Shown here in pieces: positions 34,443 through 44,440 of a DNA stretch of 64,000 bases; the stretch's first letter is position 1, and the number at the start of each line of letters is the position of its first letter. Below the pieces are notes generated by a model, which was not told where the DNA came from, did not search any database, and was given only the letters and a program-made list of their open reading frames with translations. The stretch lies in contig NC_056732.1 in assembly GCF_019279795.1 (NCBI RefSeq), positions 185,893,071 to 185,957,070 of the forward strand, given 5' to 3'. The position numbers and the translations under genes were made by a program. This DNA comes from Protopterus annectens (Eukaryota > Chordata > Ceratodontiformes > Protopteridae).

Positions 34443-35759
34443 GAAGGAGCCTATTATCGTCAAGTAAGTGGAGTGGCAATGGGGGCGGCATGTGCCCCCA
34501 TGTTTGCAAAATTTATAATGACATACTAGGAATTGAACTACTTATTTAATACACAATTTTACACACACATTAAATTTTATGGTCGGTTTTTGAATGACTT
34601 ATTTATTATATGGAATGGTGATGTACCAGAGTTAAATGCCTTTTTGGAGTACATGAACAACAACGTTTGGTTTTTGAATTTTACACATGAGATTAGCAGG
34701 GAGAGTATCACCTATCTGGACATAAAATTAACATATGATAAAGAGAACAAGGTAATAAAATCTAATATTTATAGAAAATCCACCTTTTCTAATTCTTATT
34801 TACACTTTGAAAGCTGGCACCCTCACCATCAGAAAAAGGCGGTGGTTAAAGGCCAGATGGTGAGGGCGGCTAGAATGGTCAGTGATGAGGTGGATTTTGA
34901 AAATGAGATACGATTTATCATATCCTTATTTACCAATAGGGGCTATCCAGAAGAATTTTGTATCAATATTTCCAGAGAGGTGGCACACAAAAGGCACAGT
35001 GGAGTATATAAAGCCATATTGAATGGGAAACACCACATAAGCATTAATGAGGACGGTACCGATTCTCATGTTGGACGGTACAATATTAATACAATACCTT
35101 TTTTCATTACTACTTATAATGGTACATCGGATAATATCAAAACTATAATTAAGAAAAATTGGAATTTGATAAAGTTGGACAATTGTTTGGGCACTTTGTT
35201 TAACGGTGACATCACATACATTTATAGAAAAAATATGTCATTTAAAGACATTTTTGAGAGCATTAATTTTAATGTAGGCAGGTATTCTAATAAAACACCA
35301 GGAAATTTCAAATGTGGTAGGTGTTCAATTTGCATATATATGTTGAATACGGGTCCAACAATGATAATTAACAGACATACTGTTAGGATTCATGAACACA
35401 TTAATTGTTATACTGCCAATGTTATATACATTGCGGTTTGTCAGCAATGTGATGCCTTTTATGTCGGTAAAACGTGTAGACATCTGAGGAAACGAATACA
35501 GGAACATCTGGGGGATATAAAGAATCTTAAGCTCACCAATGCACTAGCCAGGCATATAATAAAATAAAAAAATCATCAATTTAAGTTTTTTGGAGTGTCC
35601 CATTTAATGCAAGACACACAAGGAAGGATTACTAAATACAACCTGGACATATTAGAACTCAGGATGCAAATTTTGTTAAATGCACACCAGCATCCTGGTT
35701 TAAATGAATTTGTGAGTATAAAACCTGTTTTAAGAATGCACAACATTACGGGCAAATAA
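34443..35759 (+). pseudogene. Penelope-like RT (C-terminal half) + GIY-YIG endonuclease
   Basis: One frame runs from 34443 to a natural stop at 35757, with two in-frame stops (34527, 35565). It opens with YYRQVSGVAMGAACAPMFA, the conserved Penelope RT block. It continues with FYGRFLNDLFIIW, where the catalytic two-Asp motif reads ND, so the first Asp is lost. Later come TYLDIKLTYD, SYLHFESWHPHHQKK and FKCGRCSIC (a paired-Cys motif). Then VIYIAVCQQCDAFYVGKT and RHLRKRIQEHL form a clear GIY-YIG core with its Arg. The tail has HPGLNEF, as in other members. The RT N-terminal half is missing. No start codon is apparent. The long open frame suggests a fairly recent loss of function. Confidence 0.9.
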
Positions 35760-36313
35760 TATTTAATTAATGAAATTTAAATGTATGCATCCCATTTTAC
35801 TTAGAAAAATGAGTGAATGTGTATACGATTGTTAGGTCATATATACATTTTTTATTTACTTACATGCATTTTCAATTTTATCATTATGTTTATGACAATC
35901 AATAGTCATGATCAATGTATTCACTAGTTTTATAGTTATATACATACACAAAACACAACATAAAATATAAAATATAAAATATAATTTAAATATTGTGGAG
36001 TTTATTAGTAAGTAGTCATATTACACAACATATTATATTATATTAATTTATCTATATTTATTATTGGTGTTATAATTTAATTTTTTAAATTATATGTTTA
36101 TAAATTATACATTATGTCACATTATATTCTGTATACATTTAGAATTGATGCATATTAACAGTACATTGGCATATAGGCTTAAACATGTACTTTATAAACA
36201 TAGGATGGTAAGGTCAACTTACTAGCGACTATGCAATTTGGGTTTTAATTATTGTTGTATTAATCAATTAATTTAACAATTGTGGGTAGTATTTAAGCGG
36301 CTTCTGGCATTGT

Positions 36314-36373
36314 ACAACTTGTGTTCTGAAGAAGTCAGAGGTTACTGACGAAACCTAGGTCGACGCAGGTTGT
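36314..36373 (+). ncRNA. Type I hammerhead ribozyme in the Penelope-like element
   Basis: Stem I is 36314-36325 paired with 36362-36373 (12 pairs, three of them G-U). Core CTGAAGA spans 36326-36332. One extra A (36333) precedes stem II, which is GTCAG (36334-36338) with CTGAC (36345-36349) and a 6-base loop. GAAA spans 36350-36353. A short stem III is CC/GG around TA (36354-36359, palindromic with its flanks: ACCTAGGT). Then UC, with predicted cleavage after C36361. Minimal hammerheads with very short stem III are known in Penelope-like elements and retrozymes. The extra A is the only departure from the canonical core. Confidence 0.88.
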
Positions 36374-38599
36374 TCATTTGTTTTGTAATAAACATTTTAT
36401 TTGGAGCGTTCATTGACCTTGGAATTTTGTGGATTTATGAAGATTTTTAGAGACATTATATTATCGTGGCATTCATTTCATCTTCAAACCACTTGTACTG
36501 ATACGCTGTGCTTTGTCTTTCTGCTGAGTATTGATTGGTCTCAGTGAGGCCTTTCTGTGGGATGTTTGCATCACTTGAAGAGTTAATAATGACTCCCAGC
36601 TTGCAGTTGTCTGCAAATTTGTTCAGTCAGAGTCCCTCTGTATTGGCCTGGACTTCTGAGAAGTAGATGCCAAACAGGAGAGGACCCAGGACTGATCCCT
36701 GTGGAACTCCACTCATGACTGGTCAGCAGTCTGACTTGGAGTCTGCTACTTTCACACTGTGGGTTCTATCTGTGAGCCAGTTTACAACTCACCTAATGAT
36801 ACAGGGGTTGATGCTTAGTTTGGTGAGTTTATCAATAATTCCCGCATGAGGAATGGTATCAAATGCCTTGGCCAGATCGAGATAGGCTGTATGAACTGCC
36901 TTACCTTCATCCACCACTCTGGTGACTGACTCAAAGAAGTCAACCAGGTTGAGCAGGCATGAACTACCTTTCACAAAACCAAATTGCATGGGATTTGGAG
37001 TTTGGAGATTCCTTATATCTTTGTTAATTAGGTCCACGATGATGTGCTCCATAGCCTTACATATCAGACTTGTCAGGCTAATGGGGCAATAATTTCCAGG
37101 GTCTGTAGTCACTCCTTCTTTATGGAGAGGGATGACTGTAGCAGTACGCCATTCAGTAGGGGCAAAGCCTGAGGCGAGCCTGTGAGTGAACAGAGCACAC
37201 AGATGTGGTGCCAGTTTACTTTTTAATTCATGTAGAATACAGCCAGGGATATTGTCGGGTCCCATGAAAGCTGTATTCTTGGCCTTAGACAATGCAGCTT
37301 TAACCTGTGCTGCAGTAATGCAGTGTGCCTGACATTCTTCCGGTATTGTGATTGTTCCTTTGGGGGGGGGGGGGTAAAGTTGGCACTGAATCTGTCAGCC
37401 AGTATGTTGGCAATATCTGTTGGCTAAGTATAGGAGGTACCATTGTGCAGTTGCTCAGAGGAAATCTGGGTATTGCCATGGAGATTCTTGATATAACTAA
37501 AGAAGGCTTTGTGGTTGTTTTTAGTGTCTGCCGCAATTCTGGCTTCATAGCTGGCTTTGGAGGTTTTGATGACGGATCTCAACATTTTGTTGCGGCTAAT
37601 AAGGGAATTTTTCCAGTCTTGGGACTTTGTCTTTTTTTTGCAACAGTTTCTTCTTTCTGTTGTAGAGTTTATTAATGGCAGGGGACCACCAGACTGGCTT
37701 CCTTTTTTTTGGAGGAGAGTGCCTTGGTTCTGTTGGGTATGGCTAGTTCCATGCATTTATATATGTGTTCCTACAGTGCATTGGTGTATGATTTGGCAGT
37801 TGTGCATCTATTTTCCATTGCCATGAAGTTATCTACCTCTGTTTTTAGGAGTCCAAAGTCAGCTTTGGAGAAGTTTTTCATGATGGATACTTTTGCAGGG
37901 GATGTGGGTGAGATGTGGATTTTCATGGTGATTAGTTTGTGGTCGGATTTAACCAGGGAGGAATTGAATATTGGTGTAGAGCAACGGTTGCCCATGTTAG
38001 TAATAACCAGGTCAAGGATATTGCTTCCTCTTGTGGGGGTAAGAGTGAGCTGGTCCAGGGCATTGGAACTGATGAAGTCCAGGAAGCGTTGGGCCAGTGC
38101 AATGGTGCTTGAGTAGTTTTCCCAGTTGGAGGGGTAGTTGAAGTCTCCTAGTATGAGAGCGTTAGGTTGGACCTTGATAGATACCCGGGTACTTAGGAGC
38201 AAGGCATGAGAGTCTAGGAACATGGTTGGGGACCTACAGAATGCTATGACCTGGATCTCAGTCTTACCCAATGTTAGTTGTACCTGAGGTATCTCAGATG
38301 CATTATGCTGGGCTACTAGTCTGGAGGTATGCATATCCTTTATGAATATATAGACACCACTGCCTTTGAAGCTTTGGTCCATGTTTCGGGGCTGAAAGGT
38401 GTGGAATGAGTTATAGCTTGGTAGCACAGGGGTGCTTTCTGTCACTTTAAACCAGGTCTCTGTTGCAGCACAAATGTTGATGTTCTCTATTTTGAGAAGT
38501 GCTTCGAGCAAGTGCATCTTGAGATTTAGACTTCTAGCACTGAGCAGCATGACCCTCAGATTGCCTTTATTTATAGCTTTTACAGTGGTAATTTGGTCT

Positions 38600-39285
38600 T
38601 TGGAACACCACCTAAAAAAGGCACTATAGGGGTGGCAAGAGCCTTAGCCAGTACCCAAAAACCTAGGGGTGACAGATGCAGGCCATATCTGGCAAAGCAT
38701 TGAGGTCTGTCAATCATGTCATCCCAAGCAGATACTGGATCCCATTAGAATGACACCAGAAACTTAGCCAATTGTTGAAGTCAATAATTTTTGTTTGTAC
38801 TGCAGTATCATTCTGGGTGATGGTAGGATACTGCTCAGAGCTAGTGTCATACCTGCCTGGGCCACATAATCCGAGAGCTCCATCATGTCTCTTTTCATGT
38901 AGTCCAGGGAGGTGTGTCTCTGGCCATTCACACCCACATGGACAATGATAGACTCATACTTGTACTTGTGGAGTGACCTGAGTGTGTGTGTTATGTGTCA
39001 GATTCTGGCACCTGACAGACAGCTGACTGCTGCCTTCTCCTTATTCAACCTAGTGAGTGGGACATCTGTGTGCCTCACTATTGATCCACCTATGATTAGT
39101 GTATTGGGCAAGGTGTTTAGCCTTAGGGGCTTAGGTTGAGGGGCACACTATGGAGGTGAGCTATGTGTCCTGTGGTTTGTGCTGTGTTGTGGTGGTCGAG
39201 TGTATTTCTGTCTTAGAGATCTCTCATGTTTGGGTAAATTTCTACTGAGTGCCTCCGCAAAGGTGGGTGTGTGATTTATGTGGAG
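38600..39285 (-). pseudogene. CR1-like ORF1 remnant (copy D), SGNH blocks degraded
   Basis: On the minus strand the ORF1 C-terminal part reads GGSIVRHTDVPLTRLNKE (about 39100-39040), then SIIVHVGVN and TSLDYMKRDMMELSDYVAQAG (about 38950-38860), and finally the region before the end. Compared with copy A, GDS has become GGS, which keeps the Ser but loses the Asp, and GVND reads GVNG. The final DGLH block reads YGLH. Stops and shifts also occur. It is 5' truncated; the N-terminal CxxC part is absent. Confidence 0.7.
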
Positions 39286-40534
39286 AATAAACCAATCACA
39301 CCTCCATGTGCTGAAGATCTGGTTTTAAGAAGGCAGCTAATTGGACCCAGCAGAGGAAGTCAGGAATTTAACGGCTTCCGTGAACATTGGCAAGCATCCA
39401 TTTATATGAAGGATGGTCAAGAAAGGCAAAACTCAGATTCTATATGTTATAACAGTAAACAATCAGGATCTGCCAGGAGGCAGAATATTAAGGTAAGAAT
39501 GGAACAGACATCTAGTACAGTATTATCCTGCAAACAAACCAAACCAAATGTTTTAGAAGACAGCAAATACTGCATGAACTAAAAATCTGTTCTCAATATA
39601 TCCATAGTTTAAGAGGAGGTAGAAGGGTGGACTAGTCCATGTAAAATAAATGCCTAGAAGAAATGTTATTTCTAACAACTCTGCAGAAGTTAGCTTATGC
39701 TAAATGGTAGGTTGCAGTAAAAAGTACCCCATTTCTTAAAAAAACTAAAGCCATTCATCTAAAGGTGGCTCTAAATGGTGATCCCTCATACCAGTTTTAA
39801 GACTGTGTTACAATAGTTAGAAGAACACAAGACTAGGAAGCACTACAATGTATTAACCAAGGCGGTGAAGACCACAGTGGTGAACTTTGCAACCATTCAT
39901 TTAGCTTGTTCTATGACTGCAACTATGGACATATTCCTGCTACATGCCCTAAAGAATGGAAAGAAAGATAAAGCCAATGATACATTTTCTGAAGCTAATT
40001 AGTAGCTCCCATCTTCATGTTGGGCTGGGAGGAAGGAGGTGGCTACTGGATAACATTGACAAGATACACGCAGACAAAGTCCTTTAAGGTGGAAAGTCAA
40101 AGGGTTTGAACACCATTAATTTCTATTAAGTTGTATCTTGGCGATCACAGCCTTGTACTCTGTGATCATTCCTTTGGCTTTGCCTATCCAAGTTCAGAGC
40201 ATAAGACTGGCTGTATTTATGTTTATTTCCTAAGGACTTCCTTTAAAGACTGGAAGGTGAGGTGACCAGATCAAGAAATAAATGTTGCCTCTATGAAAGG
40301 TAGGGCTGGGGATGGATCCTCCTAAATAGATAACCTAAATAACAATAGATAGATTCTTGAAAGTATATGGAAGCCGATTATAAATAGTCCACCTGCAGTC
40401 AAAACTGGTGATATGAAATGAAGGTGATCTTTTCTAAAGAACTGTAAACATTAACACATAACACAGGTGGGCCCACTTGTCACCTAAGTGAAATGGAGTT
40501 ATTGCATTAATGCAAAAATTGAAAAATAAAAAAA
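39286..40534. other. Unassigned stretch; one weak exon-like frame
   Basis: An open frame of 103 codons (39271-39582, plus) has ordinary amino-acid composition and contains AAGGTAAGA at 39490-39498, a good splice-donor consensus in phase 0. However, its start overlaps the end of CR1-like copy D, no convincing acceptor precedes it, and I do not recognise the protein. I see nothing else. Confidence 0.25.
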
Positions 40535-40603
40535 AAAAATGCCAGCACTCTCCAAACCCAATCCAATAATTTATTCTTTATTTAGTCAGTTTAAAAAACA
40601 TAT

Positions 40604-40634
40604 ACCAGTTTCGGCAACAGCATTCATCAGTAAG
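40604..40634 (-). ncRNA. Hammerhead remnant, left arm
   Basis: On the minus strand: CTGATGA (40630-40624), an extra A, TGC-TGTT-GCC as a partly mismatched stem II, then GAAAC (40612-40608) and TGGTATATG. All core bases are canonical and the cleavage triplet would be GTA. Stem I is weak. Confidence 0.65.
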
Positions 40635-41113
40635 GTAATACAATTCAAATGTTCACCAGTTACTTATCACTTCCTTGAACTCACATTTAAAGATATATAC
40701 GCATATATAAATACAAAACCTAAATTAATATTCATTCAGACCAGGAGAAAATAAAACTCCTAGTTTCACAATCCAAAAACGTGAAAAAAAAAGATGTCAG
40801 CGTGAATCTAGTGCCTTGCTTAAATATACACTTAAGCATTCTAATGCCCAGTTTCTTATTTTGGGTATTCGCAAAATTATGTTTATTGGTCCAAATAAAT
40901 TAGGATGAAAAAACATGTTTAGTGTAAAGGAATGTTTTTTGGATAATGAAAGAAGGAGCTTTCATTTCTCCTGGTTTGAATGAATATTAGTTTAAGTTTT
41001 ATATTTATATATGAGAATAAGTCTTTAAATTTGAGTCCAAGGAATTGTAATGTCTTGTAGGAAGTGATAAGTAACTGCTGAACGTTTGAATTTTATTACC
41101 ATACTGAGGAAGG

Positions 41114-41272
41114 TAGCATTGTCACCTCACAGTAAGACGCTGTCCGTACCTTCATTGAAGGTTGTGCGTCAGACCTGGCAAGCCGGTATGTAAAAATCAA
41201 CTGCCAATCATTAGCGGACCGGAGTTCCACTGTGGCGACCCCTAACCGGGAGAAGCCGAAAGACACAAACAA
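41114..41272 (+). mobile_element. SINE-like insertion (159 bp) in the right arm
   Basis: Flanked by an 11-bp duplication, ACTGAGGAAGG (41103-41113 and 41273-41283). The body begins TAGCATTGTCACCTCACAGT, like the head of tRNA-type fish SINEs. It ends ACTGTGGCGACCCCTAAC..GGGAGAAGCCGAAAGAC, a 3' end widespread in fish-like genomes. It is probably 5' truncated, since the A-box part is missing. Confidence 0.75.
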
Positions 41273-41303
41273 ACTGAGGAAGGCTGTTGCAGAAACCCGA
41301 ATA
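41270..41303 (+). ncRNA. Hammerhead remnant, right arm, hit by a SINE
   Basis: CTGAGGA (41274-41280), an extra A, GGC-TGTT-GCA, then GAAAC (41292-41296). Taken with the left arm, the two give a consensus stem II GGC-TGTT-GCC. A SINE at 41114-41272 separates this core from its natural 5' stem I strand, which remains next to the duplicated core at 41100-41110. Confidence 0.6.
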
Positions 41304-41370
41304 TGTTTTTTATACTGAACAAATAAAGAATAAATTGTTGGATTAGGTTTGGACAGTGCTGGCATTTTTA

Positions 41371-43479
41371 TTTCCTGTTGTTAGTTGCTTTTTGCTGTGC
41401 ACTTTCACCTACCTTGCAAATTGCTGTTGTATTAATGCAAACATTACAACAATGTCCCACCTCCAAACCAAGAAGAAGGTGGTATGAGATGGGATAGAAT
41501 TAGAGGGACTATAAAACTATACATAAACTTAAACTTGCATCAGTTTAATAAACATATATGGCAAGTAAGTAAGGTAGCCCAAATCAAAAATGCCTCTTTT
41601 TTTCTTGACAGGCATGGGATTTGAGGTTATGTGTGAAGAATGCAGTACAGGAAAGATTTCCACCACCTGATTTTCATATGTATCCAGAAAAGTAAAGGAA
41701 GAAAGGAAATTGTGCAACACCAAAACTGATTCAGTCTTAATGAAAATTTGTAGCTCCAGTCAAAATAGCAAAGGATGCATTGGGTCTTAGCATTAAACTT
41801 AATAATGTTGGACAGTGCCAACAGAAAGGAAAAGGCCGGTGCTGAGAAGGACAGGTGTCTTTAAGAAAAAAACATCTTGGTATCAATGGTAATCAACACT
41901 GAACTTGAAGACTTACGCCACTGCCCAGAAACATGAAAGGCTGGAGCAGATAAGGACAGTCAATTCAATAGCATAAGCATTGAAGAACGACAACAATGAA
42001 TCCCAGAATCAGGAGTGGTGTTGATGGAGACAGCATCCTTGCTGAGAAATGCAGTTGGCTCAAAGAAAGCTCATCTCAACACTGCTGTAAGCCAATGCCA
42101 AAAAAGTCCAAGGCTGAGAAATGGATAGAGGTTTGGATCATTCTTGATTTGACTTGAGGTTCGAATTAAGCTGGCAACAGCATTTATATTCAGTGTAGAA
42201 CTGATTTTTTTTGTCAGTATGTAGAAAGGTTTCACTGCCAAGTAAGAATTCAGCCTTCCAAAATTTTAGATGTCCAGCTCAGAGCTGGGATCAATATTGA
42301 TATGAAAATGTGCATACATAAAAAATACTGTGCATACGTTTTGCAGCTTGGCTTTCTGTTGTGCTATAAAGAGCATCTAACAAGAGAAGACTACAACAAG
42401 TGTACAACCTCAACATCAACTGGGTCAAGATTACCGATGGCTGGCAAGCCAGACCTTTGAGGAACCAGTCTGGAATTGCAGCTATTGTTTTATTTCTGGT
42501 GAAAGAATGAGCAAGAGTGTGCAACTGTGATGCAATCTCATTAGCAGTAGTCAGGTAGTAGCACAGAGGCAAATCACCACTATTCATTATTCTTAACAAA
42601 GTTAATTCTATCTTTAACTAGATTAGCAAGCCAACATTGAGTACTGACAGATGCTTTCATCTTTTTATTTTTTTTTATTTTTTGGAATGTCCAGCAGAGC
42701 TATAATTTTGGCTGTGATTTGGTCACTGCACTGCTAATGGCTTAATGAATGGACTGTCTAACCAAACTTTCAGTAACAGAGCTGGCAAATTCTATGTCCA
42801 TATTTTATTGTACTGTGTGATTTCCTCAGTCATTGCAGAAGAGTACATTTTGCATCAATGATGGCCATTACCACTCAAGCAGCAGTAGCAAGTCATATTT
42901 TCAGCCATTCCACTTCTACTCTCTACTCAGATGGATCAACATGTGAGCTCACCAGTATGATCTACACGTTCTTTGAACTGATAGAATACATATACCTGTG
43001 TATGGTAGAGAATATTGTGAGAAGTGTTACTCCAGGCACCCTTGTGTTCAGAGCTGTGTAGACAATATTGTGGGAAGTGTTACAACAATATGGGTCCCTA
43101 TGACCAGAGCTGTATCTGGCTCATCTAATACCCAGACCCATTCTCGAATCAGGTACATTGTATCCCCAGCTCTTTCTTTTGAAGAAAAAATAAAAATAAC
43201 TGTTCTCCAATCTGGTAGTCCTACTGTACAAAGGAGGAGCTCTAGGTCCTAACAACCTACATCAATACTCTCATGCTCTATGTGAGAGCAAGAGCTCTAG
43301 GGCCAAACACCTTGCAGTCCTTCTTATAATACTGTCAGTCTGTACTGCCTATGCACATTTACATGGTCAGAGAATTTTGATGACCATTACCACATATCAT
43401 TCAAGTCCTTCTATTTGTGTAGCAAGATCTGCATCCTCATCCAGAGTGTTAAAATGAATACATTAAAAGTGGGTGCAGG
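41371..43479. other. Unassigned DNA
   Basis: No element or gene that I can name. 43006-43120 contains a diverged direct duplication of about 62 bp (GAATATTGTGAGAAGTGTTAC / CAATATTGTGGGAAGTGTTAC). A minus frame at 42599-42291 (102 codons) has no recognisable motif. Confidence 0.45.
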
Positions 43480-44440
43480 GCATTAGCAAGGGTAGTTTAT
43501 GTGTCCCTTCTTTTTCTTGATTTGCATGGACTGGATGCCAAGGACAGACGTGTTGTGGGCAGCATCCATCAAGGAGATGTGAGTGCTGCATGTTTGTTGT
43601 TTACAGATGACGCTGTTCTCTCGGTCTTAAGTGACTTTAGTCTTCAGCAATGCCTGGAGTGATTCACTGCGGAGTGTGAAGCATCTAGAATGAAAGTAAG
43701 CTACTCCAAACCAGCTGTCCCTGTTCTCCCTGCTAAAGAATAGATTGCGCTTTGCAGTTGAAAGTGGACCATCTACTGTAAGAGGTAAGGGTGTGTCATC
43801 TTGAGTTCTAGCTGATGAGTGGATGCAGAAAGAATGAGGAGACTAACAGACAGGGGCGTGATGGTAGTACTGTAGGACCACACCATACTTCTAGCTGAGG
43901 AGAGAACATCTGAGGATGGTCTCAATTTACCCAGTCCATGCTCCTCATCCTCAGTTAAGATATCAGCACTGGGTAGTGACTAAATAAACAGATCATTCTG
44001 CAAGCAGCAGAAATAAGGTTTCTTCACAGGTTTGCTGAGCTCAGACTCTGGGACAAAGAGAGGTGCTTGGCAGTCGGAGAGGATTTCAGAGTAGGACCAC
44101 TGCTCCTGCAAGTTGGCAGGAATCAACTGTGATGGTTTAAATCTCTAGGGAGGATGCTCCCTGGGCTCCTCCTATTGAAAGTGTGACAATCATGGGAGGA
44201 TTTGATGCAGTCCCAGGCCGCACGTGTGACATTATATCATTCAGACTGACACAGAACACATGAGAATCTTGCACTGTGAGCTGGAGACTGTTGCTGGAAG
44301 AAGGAACTCTAGTCCGGTCTGACTTGTTACTGCATGAGCCATCACTAGAAAAACTGGTTAAGAAAATAAAATGATGGTTGAATGACTGGATGGATAGATG
44401 GCTGGATGGATGAACTGATGGATGGATAGGTGAAAAAGTG
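43480..44440 (+). mobile_element. Non-LTR LINE fragment with (GGAT)n tail
   Basis: The frame at about 43525-43735 reads RRVVGSIHQGDVSAACLLFTDDAVLSVL, then FTAECEASRMKVSYSKP. This matches the RT catalytic block (here FTDD) and the following AAECEAxGMxISxSKSE motif of LINEs with a Rex/RTE-like RT. The rest is heavily broken. It ends with a TGGA/GGAT tetranucleotide tract (about 44383-44431), the simple-repeat 3' tail such elements often have. The clade is uncertain. Confidence 0.6.

Larger units (their letters stand above)
34430..36533 (+). mobile_element. Penelope-like element with GIY-YIG endonuclease and hammerhead ribozyme
   Basis: 5'-truncated element inserted in antisense orientation into CR1-like copy D. 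It is flanked by the 11-bp duplication ATTGGTCTCAG (34419-34429, 36534-36544). It contains the C-terminal half of the RT, a GIY-YIG domain, an AT-rich 3' region (35760-36300) and an LTR-like 3' end with a hammerhead (36314-36373). It is younger than copy D and far better preserved than the composite Penelope at 11-15 kb. Confidence 0.9.
33660..38550 (-). pseudogene. CR1-like ORF2 (copy D), interrupted by the Penelope-like insertion
   Basis: The minus frame 38550-37771 is the endonuclease: LLSARSLNLKMHLLEALL, AATETWFK, LGDFNYP and KSDHKLITM are intact blocks. The linker follows at 37756-37424. A G-run on the plus strand (37361-37373) marks a frameshift at the same Pro-rich spot as in copies A and B2. 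The RT (37292-36789) has GPDNIPGC and KAFDTIPHAGIID. The FADD block, with a change to FADN, is near 36625, just before the insertion. After the Penelope insertion, RT resumes at 34418-34060, and 33981-33679 contains TCWRDRFITERLP and the LLDRGTGN end. Confidence 0.82.
33582..39285 (-). mobile_element. CR1-like LINE copy D, split by a Penelope-like element
   Basis: On the minus strand it runs from a 5'-truncated ORF1 (about 39285) through ORF2 to the octamer 3' end (33582-33601, read as CCTATGAA on the minus strand). The Penelope-like element at 34430-36533 sits in the RT just after FADDCKLG. The direct repeat ATTGGTCTCAG flanks the insert at 34419-34429 and 36534-36544. It is moderately preserved, comparable to copy A. 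Confidence 0.88.
40535..41370. mobile_element. Inverted pair of Penelope LTR-like arms with hammerhead remnants
   Basis: The left arm (40535 to about 40757) and right arm (about 40968-41370, reversed) are inverted copies of the same roughly 225-bp sequence: ATGCCAGCACT.TCCAAACC, ATTTATTCTTTATTT, the hammerhead region, ACTTATCACTTCCT, and ATTCATTCA.ACCAGGAGAAA. The spacer (40758-40967) is unassigned. Hammerhead-bearing LTR-like ends in inverted arrangement are typical of Penelope-like elements. No RT or endonuclease lies between them. Confidence 0.72.

Noticed and set aside
34533..35567. A complete Penelope protein
   Set aside because: The frame is open upstream to 34443 with a stop at 34527, lacks the RT N-terminal half, has no true start codon, and continues past the stop at 35565.
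42291..42599. Minus-strand 102-codon frame as a gene
   Set aside because: No recognisable motif, no neighbouring exons and no regulatory context; likely chance.
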